In this document: positions 37,531 to 47,880 of the stretch, one piece after another
Position numbering within the stretch: position 1 is the stretch's first letter
Layout of the letters: every line of letters begins with the position of its first letter
Origin: Anaeromyxobacter oryzisoli
GTDB taxonomy: Bacteria > Myxococcota > Myxococcia > Myxococcales > Anaeromyxobacteraceae
Reading direction: 5' to 3'
Assembly (NCBI RefSeq): GCF_022690765.1
Contig: NZ_JALCZA010000032.1
Coordinates: 1-54,027, forward strand
Length of the DNA stretch: 54,027 bases
The notes under the pieces: model-generated
The model's input: only the letters and a program-made list of their open reading frames with translations
Told to the model about the DNA's origin: nothing
The model's database searches: none
Program-made: the position numbers and the translations under genes

Positions 37531-38530
37531 CGCCTCCGCGGCCCCCGCCCGCGGGGCCGACGACGCGCTGGCCGACGCCCAGGGCCGGCTGATCCGCTAC
37601 CTGCGGATCTCGCTCACGGATCGGTGCAACTTCCGCTGCACGTACTGCTCGCCGGCGGAGCACGAGGCCGCCGACGGCCTGCTCTCCCGCGCCGAGCTCG
37701 CGCACCTCGTCCGGCTCTTCGCCGGCCTCGGGGTCCGCCGGATCCGGCTCACCGGCGGCGAGCCCACCCTCCGCAAGGACGTGGTGGAGATCGTCGCGGA
37801 CGCGGCCGCCACGCCTGGCGTCGAGGACGTCGCCCTCACCACCAACGGCCACCGCCTGGACGAGCTGGTCGGCCCCCTCGTGCGGGCGGGGCTCGGCGCG
37901 CTCAACGTGTCGCTCGACACCCTGCGGCCCGAGCGGCTGCACGGGGTCTCGGGGAGGGGCGCGCGGCTCGAGCGGATCCTCGCGGGCCTCGACGCGGCGG
38001 CCGGCCGCTTCCGCTCGCTCAAGCTCAACACGGTGGTCATGCGCGGGGTGAACGAGGACGAGCTCGCAGCGCTGGTCCGCTACGCCTGGGATCGCGGGGC
38101 GCTGCCGCGCTTCATCGAGCAGATGCCCTTCGGCGGCGGCGCGCCGGTGCCGCTCGCCGAGGTCCGCGGGCGGCTCGGGGCGGAGGGCTTCGCGCTCACC
38201 CCCGACCCCTGGCGCGGCTGGGGCCCGGCGCGGCACATGCGGGCGCGCGACCGGGACGGCCGCGAGGGGCTCGTCGGGTTCATCGGGGCGATGACGGAGA
38301 ACTTCTGCGAGGGCTGCAACCGCGCGCGCGTGACCGCCGACGGCGGGTTCCAGGCCTGCCTGGGCGGGCACGACCGGCCAGATCTGAGAGCCCTGCTGCG
38401 CGCCGGGGCGGACGACGCCGCGGTCGTGGCCGCGGTGCGCGGCGCGCTCGCGCGGAAGGCGCCGCGGCATCACATGGAGGAGGCGGGCGCGGGGCTGGTG
38501 CTGCTGCCGATGCGCGGCATCGGCGGCTAG
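37514..38530 (+). CDS. moaA: MoaA GTP 3',8-cyclase (molybdenum cofactor biosynthesis)
   Basis: 338 residues. Radical SAM motif RCNFRCTYC (about 42) binds the SAM-linked cluster, followed by RLTGGEPTLRKDVVEIV. The C-terminal cluster that binds GTP is NFCEGCNRARVTADGGFQACL (three cysteines). The protein ends in Gly-Gly, as required for MoaA activity in well-studied homologues. It makes cyclic pyranopterin precursor with MoaC. Being in the formate dehydrogenase operon, it probably serves as a dedicated or inducible copy. The start at 37514 lies inside the preceding gene, an overlap of 17 bases. Confidence 0.95.
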   Translation: MEPLPDASAAPARGADDALADAQGRLIRYLRISLTDRCNFRCTYCSPAEHEAADGLLSRAELAHLVRLFAGLGVRRIRLTGGEPTLRKDVVEIVADAAATPGVEDVALTTNGHRLDELVGPLVRAGLGALNVSLDTLRPERLHGVSGRGARLERILAGLDAAAGRFRSLKLNTVVMRGVNEDELAALVRYAWDRGALPRFIEQMPFGGGAPVPLAEVRGRLGAEGFALTPDPWRGWGPARHMRARDRDGREGLVGFIGAMTENFCEGCNRARVTADGGFQACLGGHDRPDLRALLRAGADDAAVVAAVRGALARKAPRHHMEEAGAGLVLLPMRGIGG

Positions 38531-38563
38531 CCCGGGGGGCCCGCCTCGGGGAGGGGGATCGAC

Positions 38564-39901
38564 ATGACGTCGAATCGCTGGGTGATCGCGGTCGCGGGCA
38601 CCATCGCGATGGTGTGCCTCGGGACCGTCTACTCGTGGAGCCTCTTCACCGAGCCGCTCGTCGCGGCCTTCCGGTGGTCCAACTCGACCACCACCTGGGC
38701 CTTCGCCCTGGCCATCTTCTTCCTCGGGGTCGGCGCGATCATCGGCGGGCGCTGGCAGGACCGGCGCGGCCCGCGGCGGGTGGCGATCACCGGCGTCGTC
38801 CTGTGGGGCGTCGGCAACATCCTGGCCGGCCTCGGCACGGCCCGGCTCGGCGCGCCCTGGATCTACGCGACCTACGGCGTCCTCGGCGGGCTGGGGCTCG
38901 GCCTGGGGTACGTCACGCCCGTCGCGGCGGTGACGAAGTGGTTCCCGGAGCGGCGCGGCTTCGGCAGCGGCATGGTGGTGATGGGCTTCGGGCTCGGCGC
39001 GTTCGTCTACAACAACGTCCTGAAGGCGATCCCCCCGTTCGCCGCGGTCTCGAGGGAGGCGGGCCAGGTGCTCGCGGCGCGCGCCGGCGGCTCCACGGCG
39101 ACGCTCTCCGCCGGCTCGACCTCGACGCTCATGCGGACCTTCTTCTGGTCGGGCGTGATCTTCGCCGTCGTCGGCGGGCTCTGCGCCTCGCTGGTCCGGA
39201 ACCCGGTCGCCGCGGGCGCCCCGGCGCAGGCGACCGCGCCGGCCGCCACCGTCGCGGCCGCCCGCGACTACCCGCCGTCGGAGGCGCTCCGCACGCCGCA
39301 GTTCTGGGCGCTCTGGGCGATGCTCTTCCTGAACGTCACCGCCGGGATCCTGTTCATCTCGAACGCCGTGCCCATCATGCGCGAGCTGACCGGGGTCGAG
39401 CCCGGGACGGCGCTCGCGGTGTACGGCTTCATCGCGCTCTTCAACGGGCTCGGCCGGTTCTTCTGGGGGGCGCTCTCCGACCTGCTCGGCCGGAACCTCG
39501 CCTACGTCCTCATCTACGGGACGCAGGTGGTGATCTTCTTCGTGGTGGGCGGGATCCACGCGCTCCCGGCGGTCGCGACGCTCTTCGCGATCGTGCTCCT
39601 CGACTACGGCGGGGGCTTCGGGACGATGCCGTCCTTCACCGCCGACTACTTCGGCACGAAGTACATGGGCGTGAACTACGGGTGGATCCTCCTCGCCTGG
39701 GGCGTGGGGGGGATCGTCGGGCCGATCTTCGTCGCGCGGGTGAAGGACGTGACGGGGACGTTCTCCGGCGCGCTCCCCGTCATCGCGATCATGCTGCTCG
39801 TCTCGATGGTGCTCCCCATCGTGACGCGGCGGCCGGGCGCCGCCCGCGATCGCGCGCACCGCTGGCAGCACCTCGTGCCCCCGCGGCGCGTGCACGCGTG
39901 A
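38564..39901 (+). CDS. Oxalate/formate antiporter family MFS transporter
   Basis: 445 residues with twelve predicted membrane helices. The start RWVIAVAGTIAMVCLGTVYSWSLF is the typical OFA-family first helix (G-x-x-YSWSVF). Further family signatures are GGRWQDRRGPRRV between helices 2 and 3, GLGLGYVTPVAAVTKWFPERRG, and in the second half SNAVPIMRELTG, FIALFNGLGRFFWGALSD and YFGTKYMGVNYGWI. OFA carriers move formate, oxalate or other short acids. The location right after the formate dehydrogenase genes makes formate import the most likely role, although the substrate is inferred. It is convergent with gltD. Confidence 0.88.
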   Translation: MTSNRWVIAVAGTIAMVCLGTVYSWSLFTEPLVAAFRWSNSTTTWAFALAIFFLGVGAIIGGRWQDRRGPRRVAITGVVLWGVGNILAGLGTARLGAPWIYATYGVLGGLGLGLGYVTPVAAVTKWFPERRGFGSGMVVMGFGLGAFVYNNVLKAIPPFAAVSREAGQVLAARAGGSTATLSAGSTSTLMRTFFWSGVIFAVVGGLCASLVRNPVAAGAPAQATAPAATVAAARDYPPSEALRTPQFWALWAMLFLNVTAGILFISNAVPIMRELTGVEPGTALAVYGFIALFNGLGRFFWGALSDLLGRNLAYVLIYGTQVVIFFVVGGIHALPAVATLFAIVLLDYGGGFGTMPSFTADYFGTKYMGVNYGWILLAWGVGGIVGPIFVARVKDVTGTFSGALPVIAIMLLVSMVLPIVTRRPGAARDRAHRWQHLVPPRRVHA

Positions 39902-39923
39902 GGTGGCGGCGGGGTGGCGGCGA

Positions 39924-39946
39924 GGCCGGGCCGCTCGGGCCCGGCC
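39924..39946. terminator. Candidate bidirectional hairpin between the MFS gene and gltD
   Basis: GGCCGGGCC (39924-39932) pairs perfectly with GGCCCGGCC (39938-39946) around a 5-base loop, in the 60 bases between the two converging genes. There is no U tract on either side, so it may only support Rho-dependent or shared termination. Confidence 0.45.
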
Positions 39947-39961
39947 GCGCCGCTCGCGGCG

Positions 39962-41449
39962 CTACGGCGGGAGGACGGTCTCGCCGTACGAGAGGTACCG
40001 GTCCACCGCCTGGGCCGCCTGGCGCCCCTCGCGGATCGCCCACACCACGAGCGACTGCCCCCGGGCCATGTCGCCGGCGGCGAAGATGCCGGGCACGCTC
40101 GTCATCTTGTGCTCGTCGGTCCACACGTTGCCGCGATCGTCGAGCTTCACCCCGAGCTGCTGGAGGAGCGGCTTCTCGGGGCCGACGAAGCCGAGGGCGA
40201 GCAGCACGAGGTCCGCGGCGATGATCCGGTCGGTGCCCGGGATCTCCTTCGGCCCGAAGCGGCCGTCCGGGCCCTTCGTCCACTCCACCTCGACGAGGTG
40301 CAGCTCCTTCACGCTCCCGCTGCCGCCGCCGAGGAAGCGCTTCGTGAGGGCGCAGAAGCGGCGCGGGTCGTGGCCGAAGACCGCCTTCGCCTCCTGCTGG
40401 CCGTAGTCGGTCTTCAGGACCTTCGGCCACTGCGGCCACGGGTTGTTCGGCGCGCGCTCATCGGGCGGCCGGGCGAGGATCTCGAGCTGGGTGACGCTCG
40501 TCGCGCCGTGGCGGATCGCGGTGCCCACGCAGTCCGTGCCGGTGTCGCCGCCGCCGATCACCACGACGTGCTTCCCCTTCGCGGAGATGTACTGCCCGTC
40601 GGCGTGGTTCGAGTCGAGGAGCGACTTCGTGTTCGCGCGGAGGAAGTCCATCGCGAGGTGGATGCCCTGCAGGCTCCGCCCCTCGATGGGCAGGTCGCGC
40701 GCCTGGGTGGCGCCGCCGCAGAGGACCACCGCGTCGTAGTCCCGCGGGAGCCGGTCGGCGGGGATGTGCTTGCCGATCTCGGTCTCGGTGACGAAGCGGA
40801 CCCCCTCGTCCGCCATCAGCTTCACGCGGCGCTCGACCACCCGCTTGTCGAGCTTCATGTTCGGGATGCCGTACATGAGCAGCCCGCCGATCCGGTCCGC
40901 CCGCTCGAACACCGTCACGGCGTGGCCGGCCTTGTTGAGCTGCTGCGCGCAGGCGAGGCCCGACGGGCCGGAGCCGATCACCGCGACCCGCTTGCCGGTG
41001 CGGACCGACGGCGGCTGCGGCTTCACGTAGCCCTTCGCGAACGCGTGGTCGACGATCTCCTGCTCGATCATCTTGATCGTGACCGGCGGGTCGTTGATGC
41101 CGAGCGTGCAGCTCCCCTCGCACGGCGCGGGGCAGACGCGCCCGGTGAACTCGGGGAAGTTGTTCGTCTTGGCGAGGCGGATGTACGCCTCCTCCCACAG
41201 GCCGCGGTAGACGAGGTCGTTCCACTCGGGGATCAGGTTGTTCACCGGGCAGCCCGACGCCATGCCGGCGATGAGCTTGCCCGAGTGGCAGAACGGGATC
41301 CCGCAGTCCATGCAGCGGGCGCCCTGCTGGCGGAGGGTCTCCTCCGAGTACGGAGGGTGGTCCTCCTTCCAGTCCTTGATCCGCTCGAGGGGAGCCCGCT
41401 CGTGCTTCGGCTCCCGCGGGTACTCCATGAATCCGGTCGGCTTTCCCAT
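39962..41449 (-). CDS. gltD: Glutamate synthase (NADPH) small subunit
   Basis: 495 residues. An N-terminal ferredoxin-like region has the cysteines that bind two [4Fe-4S] clusters (ARCMDCGIPFCHSG, GCPVNNLIPEW, CPAPCEGSCTLG). FAD-binding GSGPSGLACAQQL and the dinucleotide motif GGGDTGTDCVG follow, with ALGFVGPEKPL and the C-terminal GDMARGQSLVVWAIREGRQAA. It passes NADPH electrons to GltB for glutamate synthesis. It lies 51 bases downstream of gltB on the same strand. Confidence 0.96.
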   Translation of the reverse strand: MGKPTGFMEYPREPKHERAPLERIKDWKEDHPPYSEETLRQQGARCMDCGIPFCHSGKLIAGMASGCPVNNLIPEWNDLVYRGLWEEAYIRLAKTNNFPEFTGRVCPAPCEGSCTLGINDPPVTIKMIEQEIVDHAFAKGYVKPQPPSVRTGKRVAVIGSGPSGLACAQQLNKAGHAVTVFERADRIGGLLMYGIPNMKLDKRVVERRVKLMADEGVRFVTETEIGKHIPADRLPRDYDAVVLCGGATQARDLPIEGRSLQGIHLAMDFLRANTKSLLDSNHADGQYISAKGKHVVVIGGGDTGTDCVGTAIRHGATSVTQLEILARPPDERAPNNPWPQWPKVLKTDYGQQEAKAVFGHDPRRFCALTKRFLGGGSGSVKELHLVEVEWTKGPDGRFGPKEIPGTDRIIAADLVLLALGFVGPEKPLLQQLGVKLDDRGNVWTDEHKMTSVPGIFAAGDMARGQSLVVWAIREGRQAAQAVDRYLSYGETVLPP

Positions 41450-41500
41450 ATCGTTCCGAGTGCGCTGAGCGTCGGCGCGCGGGGCGCGCCGAGGTCGAAG

Positions 41501-44500
41501 TTAGTTGCCGCCCACGCGCGCCGCGGCGTGCGTGTTCTCCTCGAACGCCGCGAGCTCCGCCTCCTCCCGCGAGAGCCCCTTCTCGCGCATCCGCGCCTGC
41601 GCCTCGAGCACGCGGCGGTAGTCGTGCGGCATCACCCGCACGATCTTCGCCAGCGTGCCGCGCCAGTGGGAGAGCAGGCGGCGCGCGTAGGCGCTCCCGG
41701 TGAGCGCCACGTGCTGCTCCACGAGGGCCTTCACCTCGGCGATCTCCGCCGGGTCCTCGAGCGGCTCGAGGCCGACGAGCTGCGTGTTGCAGCGCGACGC
41801 GAACTGCCCGTCCACGTCGAGCACGTAGGCGACGCCGCCCGACATGCCCGCCGCGAAGTTCCGGCCCGTCGACCCGAGCACGACGACCTTGCCGCCGGTC
41901 ATGTACTCGCAGCCGTGGTCCCCGACGCCCTCGACCACCGCCGAGACGCCGGAGTTCCGGACGGCGAACCGCTCGCCGGCGAGGCCGCGGATGAACGCCT
42001 GGCCGCCCGTGCCGCCGTAGAGGGCGACGTTCCCGACGATGATGTTCTCCTCGGGGACGAAGGTCGCCTCCGGCGGCGGGAACACCACGATGCGCCCGCC
42101 GGAGAGCCCCTTGCCGCAGTAGTCGTTCGAGTCGCCCTCGAGGACGAGGGTCATCCCGGTCGGGATGAACGCGCCGAAGGACTGGCCCGCCGAGCCCTTG
42201 AAGTGGAAGTGGATGGTGTCGTCCGGCAGGCCCGCCGCGCCGTAGCGGCGCGTGACCTCCGAGCCGGTCATCGTGCCCACCACGCGGTTCGTGTTCCGGA
42301 TGGGCAGCGTCGCCCGGACCGGCTGCTTCGCGTCGAGCGCCGGCTTCGCGAGGTCGAGGAGCACCGTCGCGTCGAGCGTCTTGTCGATGCCGTGGTCCTG
42401 CGGGATCTGGCAGGTCCGCCCGTAGTGCTTCGGCACCGTCGGCTTGAAGAGGATCCGGCTGAAGTCGAGGTTCCGGGCCTTCCAGTGGTCGATCGCCCGG
42501 CGCATCTCGATCCGCTCGGACCGGCCCACCATCTCGTCGATGGTGCGGTACCCGAGCTCGGCCATGTACTCGCGGACCTCCTGCGCGATGAACCGCATGA
42601 AGTTCACGACGTGGGCCGGGTCCCCGGTGAACCGGGCGCGGAGCCGGGGATCCTGGGTCGCGACGCCCACCGGGCAGGTGTTGAGGTGGCAGGCGCGCAT
42701 CATGATGCAGCCGAGCACGACGAGCGGCGCGGTGGCGAAGCCGAACTCCTCGGCGCCGAGGAGCGCGCCGATCACCACGTCGCGGCCGGTCTTGAGCTGC
42801 CCGTCCACCTCGACGACGATGCGCGAGCGCAGGTCGTTCATCACCAGCACCTGGTGCGTCTCGGCGAGGCCGAGCTCCCAGGGGATGCCCGCGTGCTTGA
42901 TCGAGGTGAGCGGCGAGGCGCCCGTGCCGCCGTCGTGTCCCGAGATCAGCACCACGTCGGCGTGAGCCTTGGCGACGCCGGCGGCGATGGTGCCGACGCC
43001 GACCTCGGCCACGAGCTTCACGCTGATGCGCGCCCGGTGGTTCGCGTTCTTCAGGTCGTGGATGAGCTGCGCCAGGTCCTCGATCGAGTAGATGTCGTGG
43101 TGCGGGGGCGGCGAGATGAGCCCCACGCCCGGCGTGGAGTGCCGGACCTTGGCGATCGGGGGGTAGACCTTCCCGCCGGGGAGCTGGCCGCCCTCGCCGG
43201 GCTTCGCGCCCTGCGCCATCTTGATCTGCAGCTCGCGGGCGTGGACGAGGTAGTCGCTCGTCACCCCGAACCGGCCGGAGGCGACCTGCTTGATCGCGGA
43301 GTTCTTCGAGTCGCCGTTCGGCAGCGCCTCGTAGCGCGCCGGGTCCTCGCCGCCCTCGCCGGTGTTCGACTTGCCGCCGATGCGGTTCATCGCGACGGCG
43401 AGCGCCTCGTGCGCCTCCTTCGAGATCGACCCGTAGCTCATCGCGCCGGTCTTGAAGCGGCGCATGATCGACTCGACCGGCTCGACCTCGTCGATGGGCA
43501 CCGGCCGCGTGCCGGGGAGGAGGTCCATGAGGCCGCGCAGCGTCGCCAGGGTCCGCGACTGGTTGTCTACGAGCGCGGTGTACTCCTTGAACAGCTTGTA
43601 GTCGCCGGAGCGGCACGCGTACTGGAGCTTGTGGATCGTCTCCGGGTTGAACAGGTGGTACTCGCCGCCCGCCCGGTACTTGTACTGGCCGCCGGCGGGG
43701 AGGCTCGTGTGGTAGATGGGCCGCTTCGGCGGGAAGCCGCGCTCGTTGCGGAGCCGCGCCTCCTTCGCCACGACGTCGATGCCCACGCCGCCGACGCGCG
43801 TCGCGGTCCAGGTGAAGTACTCGTCGATGAAGTCCTGGTTCAGGCCGATGGCCTCGAACACCTGCGCGCCGTGGTAGCTCTGGACCGTGCTGATCCCCAT
43901 CTTGGAGATCACCTTCACGATCCCCTTGTTCACGGCCTTCACGTACTTCTTCTCGGCCTCCTGGGCCGGGCCGGGGATGAGCCCCTGCTGCACCTGGTCG
44001 TGGATGGTCTCGAACGCGAGGTACGGGTTCACCGCGGAGGCGCCGTAGCCCACGAGGAGCGCGAAGTGGTGCACCTCGCGCGGCTCGCCGGACTCGAGGA
44101 TGAGGCCGATGCGGGTGCGGGTCCCCTCGCGGATGAGGTGGTGGTGCACCGCGGAGACCGCGAGGAGCGACGGGATGGGCGCGTCGTCGGCGTCGTGGCC
44201 GCGGTCGGAGAGGATGATGATGTTCGCCCCCTCGGAGATGCACTCCGAGGCCTTGGCGCGGACGTCCTCGATCGCCTTGCGGAGCGCGGCCCCGCCGCCG
44301 CTGGCGCGGAACAGGATCGGGAGCGTCACCGCCCGGAGCCCCTTCGAGGCGGCGCCGCCGTCGAGGGCGCGGATCTTCTCGAGCTCCTCGTTGCGGATCA
44401 CCGGGGTGGGCAGCGCGAGCTGGCGCGCGGACTCCGCGGTCGGCTCGAGGAGGTTGCCCTCCGGGCCGACGGCGGTCTCCACCGCCATGATGATCTCCTC

Positions 44501-46111
44501 GCGGATCGCGTCCACCGGCGGGTTCGTGACCTGCGCGAAGAGCTGCTTGAAGTAGTTGAAGAGCGGCTGCGGCTTGTCCGACAGGACCGCGAGCGGCGTG
44601 TCGGTGCCCATCGAGCCGATCGGCTCCGCGCCGTCGGACGCCATGGGCGTGATGAGCATCTTCACGTCCTCGGCGGTGTAGCCGAAGACCTCCTGCCGCC
44701 GGAGCACCGTCTCGTGGTCCGGCTCGATGACGCGCGCCGGCTTCGGCAGCTCGTCGAGCCGCACGGTGTACTGCGAGAGCCACTCGGCGTACGGGTGCTC
44801 CTCGGCGATCCGCTCCTTCAGCTCGTCGTCCGAGACGATCCGCCCCGCCTGCGTGTCCACGAGGAAGAGGCGCCCGGGCTGGAGCCGGCCCTTGGTGAGG
44901 ATCCGCTCGGGCGGGATGTCGAGGACGCCGACCTCGGACGCCATGACGACGAGGTCGTCCTTCGTCACGTAGTAGCGGCTGGGGCGCAGGCCGTTGCGGT
45001 CGAGCACCGCGCCGACCCGGATGCCGTCGGTGAACGCGATGGACGCCGGGCCGTCCCACGGCTCCATCAGGCAGGAGTGGAACTCGTAGAACGCCCGCTT
45101 GCTCGGGCTCATCGTCGCGTCGCGGCTCCACGGCTCCGGCACCATCATCATGATGGCGTGCGGCAGCTCGCGGCCCGAGAGCGTGAGCAGCTCGAGCACG
45201 TTGTCGAACATCGCCGAGTCGGAGCCCTCGGTGTCGACGACCGTGAGGATCTTCCCGAGATCGTCGCCGAAGAGCTTCGAGCGCATCATCGACTGGCGCG
45301 CGTGCATCCAGTTGACGTTGCCCCGCAGCGTGTTGATCTCGCCGTTGTGCGAGATGTAGCGGTACGGGTGCGCGCGCGACCACGACGGGAACGTGTTCGT
45401 CGAGAACCGCGAGTGCACCATCGCGAGGCCCGTCGCGATCGCGGGCTGGGCGAGGTCGAGGTAGAACTCGCGGAGCTGCCCGGCGTTCAGCATCCCCTTG
45501 TAGACCAGGGTCTTGTACGAGAGCGACGGGACGTAGAAGTGCGTCCGCCCCGGGATCGCCGAGCGGGAGATCCGCTTCTCGACGAGGCGGCGGACCGCGT
45601 AGAGCTTGCGCTCGAACGCGGCGGCATCGGGGACGTCCGGGCCGCGGCCGACGAAGATCTGACGGATGACGGGCTGGCTCGCGCGGGCGGTCGGGCCGAG
45701 GGAGGCGTTGTCGGTGGGGACGTCGCGCCAGCCGAGGACCCGCTGCCCCTCGCCGCGGACCACCTCCTCGAACGCCCGCACGCACGCGTCGCGCCCCGCC
45801 TCGTTCGGCGGCAGGAACACCATCCCGGCGGCGTACTCGCCCGGCCCCGGGAGCTTCACGCCGAGCTTCGCCGCCTCGGCGGCGAGGAACGCGTGCGGCG
45901 TCTGGACGAGCAGGCCCGCGCCGTCGCCGGTGTTCTTCTCGGCGCCGGCCGCGCCGCGGTGCTCGAGGTTCACGAGCACCTGGAGCGCCTGCTCCACGAT
46001 CTGGTGGGAGGCGCGGCCCTTGATGTCGGCCACGAAGCCGAACCCGCAGGCGTCCTTCTCGTCGTGCGGATCGTAGAGGCCCTGCCGCGGGGGATATCCA
46101 GTCTCGATCAT
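41501..46111 (-). CDS. gltB: Glutamate synthase (NADPH) large subunit
   Basis: 1536 residues, the standard GltB length. N-terminal class II glutamine amidotransferase: a short leader ends before the catalytic cysteine in [52 protein letters not shown] follow in pieces. The central and FMN-binding synthase domains include [48 protein letters not shown] and [11 protein letters not shown]. The [3Fe-4S] ligands lie in [19 protein letters not shown]. The C-terminal beta-helix ([21 protein letters not shown]) completes it. It makes two glutamates from glutamine and 2-oxoglutarate. A longer upstream start is rejected for lack of conservation. Confidence 0.97.
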   Translation of the reverse strand: MIETGYPPRQGLYDPHDEKDACGFGFVADIKGRASHQIVEQALQVLVNLEHRGAAGAEKNTGDGAGLLVQTPHAFLAAEAAKLGVKLPGPGEYAAGMVFLPPNEAGRDACVRAFEEVVRGEGQRVLGWRDVPTDNASLGPTARASQPVIRQIFVGRGPDVPDAAAFERKLYAVRRLVEKRISRSAIPGRTHFYVPSLSYKTLVYKGMLNAGQLREFYLDLAQPAIATGLAMVHSRFSTNTFPSWSRAHPYRYISHNGEINTLRGNVNWMHARQSMMRSKLFGDDLGKILTVVDTEGSDSAMFDNVLELLTLSGRELPHAIMMMVPEPWSRDATMSPSKRAFYEFHSCLMEPWDGPASIAFTDGIRVGAVLDRNGLRPSRYYVTKDDLVVMASEVGVLDIPPERILTKGRLQPGRLFLVDTQAGRIVSDDELKERIAEEHPYAEWLSQYTVRLDELPKPARVIEPDHETVLRRQEVFGYTAEDVKMLITPMASDGAEPIGSMGTDTPLAVLSDKPQPLFNYFKQLFAQVTNPPVDAIREEIIMAVETAVGPEGNLLEPTAESARQLALPTPVIRNEELEKIRALDGGAASKGLRAVTLPILFRASGGGAALRKAIEDVRAKASECISEGANIIILSDRGHDADDAPIPSLLAVSAVHHHLIREGTRTRIGLILESGEPREVHHFALLVGYGASAVNPYLAFETIHDQVQQGLIPGPAQEAEKKYVKAVNKGIVKVISKMGISTVQSYHGAQVFEAIGLNQDFIDEYFTWTATRVGGVGIDVVAKEARLRNERGFPPKRPIYHTSLPAGGQYKYRAGGEYHLFNPETIHKLQYACRSGDYKLFKEYTALVDNQSRTLATLRGLMDLLPGTRPVPIDEVEPVESIMRRFKTGAMSYGSISKEAHEALAVAMNRIGGKSNTGEGGEDPARYEALPNGDSKNSAIKQVASGRFGVTSDYLVHARELQIKMAQGAKPGEGGQLPGGKVYPPIAKVRHSTPGVGLISPPPHHDIYSIEDLAQLIHDLKNANHRARISVKLVAEVGVGTIAAGVAKAHADVVLISGHDGGTGASPLTSIKHAGIPWELGLAETHQVLVMNDLRSRIVVEVDGQLKTGRDVVIGALLGAEEFGFATAPLVVLGCIMMRACHLNTCPVGVATQDPRLRARFTGDPAHVVNFMRFIAQEVREYMAELGYRTIDEMVGRSERIEMRRAIDHWKARNLDFSRILFKPTVPKHYGRTCQIPQDHGIDKTLDATVLLDLAKPALDAKQPVRATLPIRNTNRVVGTMTGSEVTRRYGAAGLPDDTIHFHFKGSAGQSFGAFIPTGMTLVLEGDSNDYCGKGLSGGRIVVFPPPEATFVPEENIIVGNVALYGGTGGQAFIRGLAGERFAVRNSGVSAVVEGVGDHGCEYMTGGKVVVLGSTGRNFAAGMSGGVAYVLDVDGQFASRCNTQLVGLEPLEDPAEIAEVKALVEQHVALTGSAYARRLLSHWRGTLAKIVRVMPHDYRRVLEAQARMREKGLSREEAELAAFEENTHAAARVGGN

Positions 46112-46432
46112 CTTCACCGTCGTCCTTCGTGGAAAGCGGGCCGCGACCGCGCGCGAGGTTCGCGCTCGGCCGATGCCATCGAGGGCTGTTCGGGATGGAT
46201 CACCCTGCGTTCCACGGATCCGCCTCGCCGGACCCGCGGGCGCCGCGTCCACGCCACGGACGCGCGCACGACTCGTCTTCGAACATGGAAGGGTCAGTTT
46301 TGCCAACCTGCCCCTTCATCGTCAAGCCCCGGTCACTGCACGGTTTTTGGGCTTGCTGCCTCGTTTTTGGGCAACCCCTCGGCCGGTTGCGCGCGCGAGA
46401 GGCGGACTCCAACATCGATCCGGGGGCTCGCA
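46112..46432. other. Divergent intergenic region between gltB and the ligase
   Basis: 321 bases without a supported gene. It carries the candidate gltB promoter and the two GTTTTTGGGC repeats. The rest is featureless GC-rich sequence; a ligase promoter is not evident. Confidence 0.5.
46296..46372 (-). promoter_or_regulatory. Candidate gltB promoter with paired 10-base direct repeats upstream
   Basis: On the minus strand TTGACG (46325-46320) is followed after 18 bases by AAAACT (46301-46296). Upstream of it, the word GTTTTTGGGC on the plus strand occurs at 46343-46352 and again at 46363-46372, exactly 20 bases apart (about two helical turns), centred near -58 and -78 for gltB. Such spacing suits an activator binding as adjacent dimers. 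The ligase gene starts on the other side at 46433, so it could affect both genes. Confidence 0.45.
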
Positions 46433-47482
46433 GTGGAGTGGCCACAGCTCGATCTGCCGATCCGGCCGCCGTTCCCGCCGATGGAGGCGCGGCTCGCGGA
46501 GGCGCTGCCCGCCGCCGGCGACTGGCAGTTCGAGCCGAAGTGGGACGGCTTCCGGTGCCTCGTGTTCGTCCAGGGCGCCCGGGCGGCGCTCCAGTCGAAG
46601 GCCGGCCAGCCGCTCGGCCGCTACTTCCCGGAGCTGGTCGAGGCGGTCGAGGCGATCCCCTTCCACTCGCTCGTGCTCGACGGGGAGATCGTGATCCCGA
46701 CGGAGGGCGGCTCGTCGTTCGAGGCGCTCCTCCAGCGGATCCACCCCGCCGCGTCCCGCGTCCGGCGCCTCGCCGCGGAGACGCCGGCCCGGTTCGTCGT
46801 GTTCGACCTGCTCGTCGGCCCCGACGGGAGGGACCTCACCGGCGAGCCGATCGAGGTCCGCCGGTCCGTCCTCGAGCGGATCATCGGGCGGCTCCCGACC
46901 GCCTTCGTGCTGTCGCCGGCGAGCCGGCTGCGCAGCGACGCCGAGGCCTGGCTCCACGGCGTCGCGGGGACGGACGGCGTCGTGGCGAAGCCGCTCGGCC
47001 ATCCGTACCGGGCCGGCGCGCGCGACATGGTGAAGGTGAAGCGCGAGGAGACGCTCGACGCGGTGGTGGGCGGCTTCCGCCGCGGGCAGGAGGGCGGACC
47101 GCCCGCGTCCCTCCTCCTCGGCCTGCTCGACGAGGCGGGGCGGCTCCAGTACGTCGGCCATACCACCCTCGCCCATCGCGACCGGGAGGCGTTCGCGCGC
47201 CTCCTCGCGCCGCTCTCGGATCCCGCGAGCGACGCGGCGCGCCACGCGGGGCTCGGCTTCACCGGAGCGGCGCCGGGCGGCCCGTCGCGCTGGGCGCGCG
47301 ACCGCTCGACCGAGTGGACGCCCGTCGCGCCGACGGTGGTCGTGGAGGTGTCGTACCGGCACGCATCCGAGGGGCGGCTCCGCCACGGCGCGCGGTTCGT
47401 GCGGCTCCGGCCCGACAAGTCGCCCGAGCTGTGCACCCTCGACGCGCTCGATCCGCGGATAGACCCGATCGTCCCACCGTGA
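46433..47482 (+). CDS. ATP-dependent DNA ligase (stand-alone, LigC-like)
   Basis: 349 residues from a GTG at 46433. The adenylation domain has the nucleotidyl lysine Lys36 in EPKWDGFR (motif I), motif III LVLDGEIVIP, motif IIIa RFVVFDLLV, motif IV GTDGVVAKPL and motif V DMVKVKREE. The OB domain follows (VVGGFRRGQEG, LQYVGHTTL, EVSYRHASEGRLRHGARFVRLRPDK). It has no polymerase or phosphoesterase domain, unlike LigD. It closes nicks using ATP and is a second ligase alongside the usual NAD-dependent LigA, most likely in repair. It is divergent from gltB. Confidence 0.9.
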   Translation: MEWPQLDLPIRPPFPPMEARLAEALPAAGDWQFEPKWDGFRCLVFVQGARAALQSKAGQPLGRYFPELVEAVEAIPFHSLVLDGEIVIPTEGGSSFEALLQRIHPAASRVRRLAAETPARFVVFDLLVGPDGRDLTGEPIEVRRSVLERIIGRLPTAFVLSPASRLRSDAEAWLHGVAGTDGVVAKPLGHPYRAGARDMVKVKREETLDAVVGGFRRGQEGGPPASLLLGLLDEAGRLQYVGHTTLAHRDREAFARLLAPLSDPASDAARHAGLGFTGAAPGGPSRWARDRSTEWTPVAPTVVVEVSYRHASEGRLRHGARFVRLRPDKSPELCTLDALDPRIDPIVPP

Positions 47483-47880
47483 CGGCGACGCGGCACGCCC
47501 GCGGACCGTGATCCCCTCCGCCGCACGCCCGCGGACCGTGATCCCCTCCGCCCTGGGGGCGTGGCCGGCCACGGTCGGTGAGGTCGGTCGTCGGTCGGCC
47601 ATGGTCCCTCATGGCTGGCCCTCCCTCCGGCTCACAGGGCCCCTGCGGGCACATGCCGCATGCCTTCGGGGAAGGGGATACCCGGGCGATCGGTTACCTT
47701 CGCGTCCGTGCCCGGGCCGGGACCTTCCGCCGCGCAGCGTTTGCGCCGCCCCTCCCCCGCTCTGCTTTTCCTGCGGGGTTCCGGGCGAGTGGAGCGTCGG
47801 GTTGTCATCGATCACATGAGCTTGGACGCCTTCCGCAGGGCACGCCGCTTGCTCGACGGGGCCGTCACGGAGGTCACAAC
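47483..47880. other. Intergenic region between ligase and resB
   Basis: 398 bases. It includes the 30-base tandem repeat and, around 47572-47605, a run of GGTCGGT-like words (gtcggtgaggtcggtcgtcgg). The right end supplies the ribosome site of resB. Open frames here have no protein-like features; the region presumably holds the resB-ccsB promoter, which I could not place. Confidence 0.5.
47493..47552 (+). repeat. Tandem 30-base direct repeat (two exact copies)
   Basis: The 30 bases from 47493 (starting GCACGCCCGCGGACCGTGAT and ending CCTCCGCC) recur exactly at 47523-47552. The array begins 11 bases after the ligase stop codon. Two adjacent exact copies indicate a recent slippage or duplication event. 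No known function. Confidence 0.9.

Noticed and set aside
39914-47482. A 2522-codon open frame on the plus strand across gltD, gltB and the ligase
   Set aside because: It is antisense to gltD and gltB, whose motifs are complete on the minus strand. Its translation over that span is His/Arg/Val/Asp-rich without motifs, a GC-composition effect. Only its last 350 codons (the ligase) are real.
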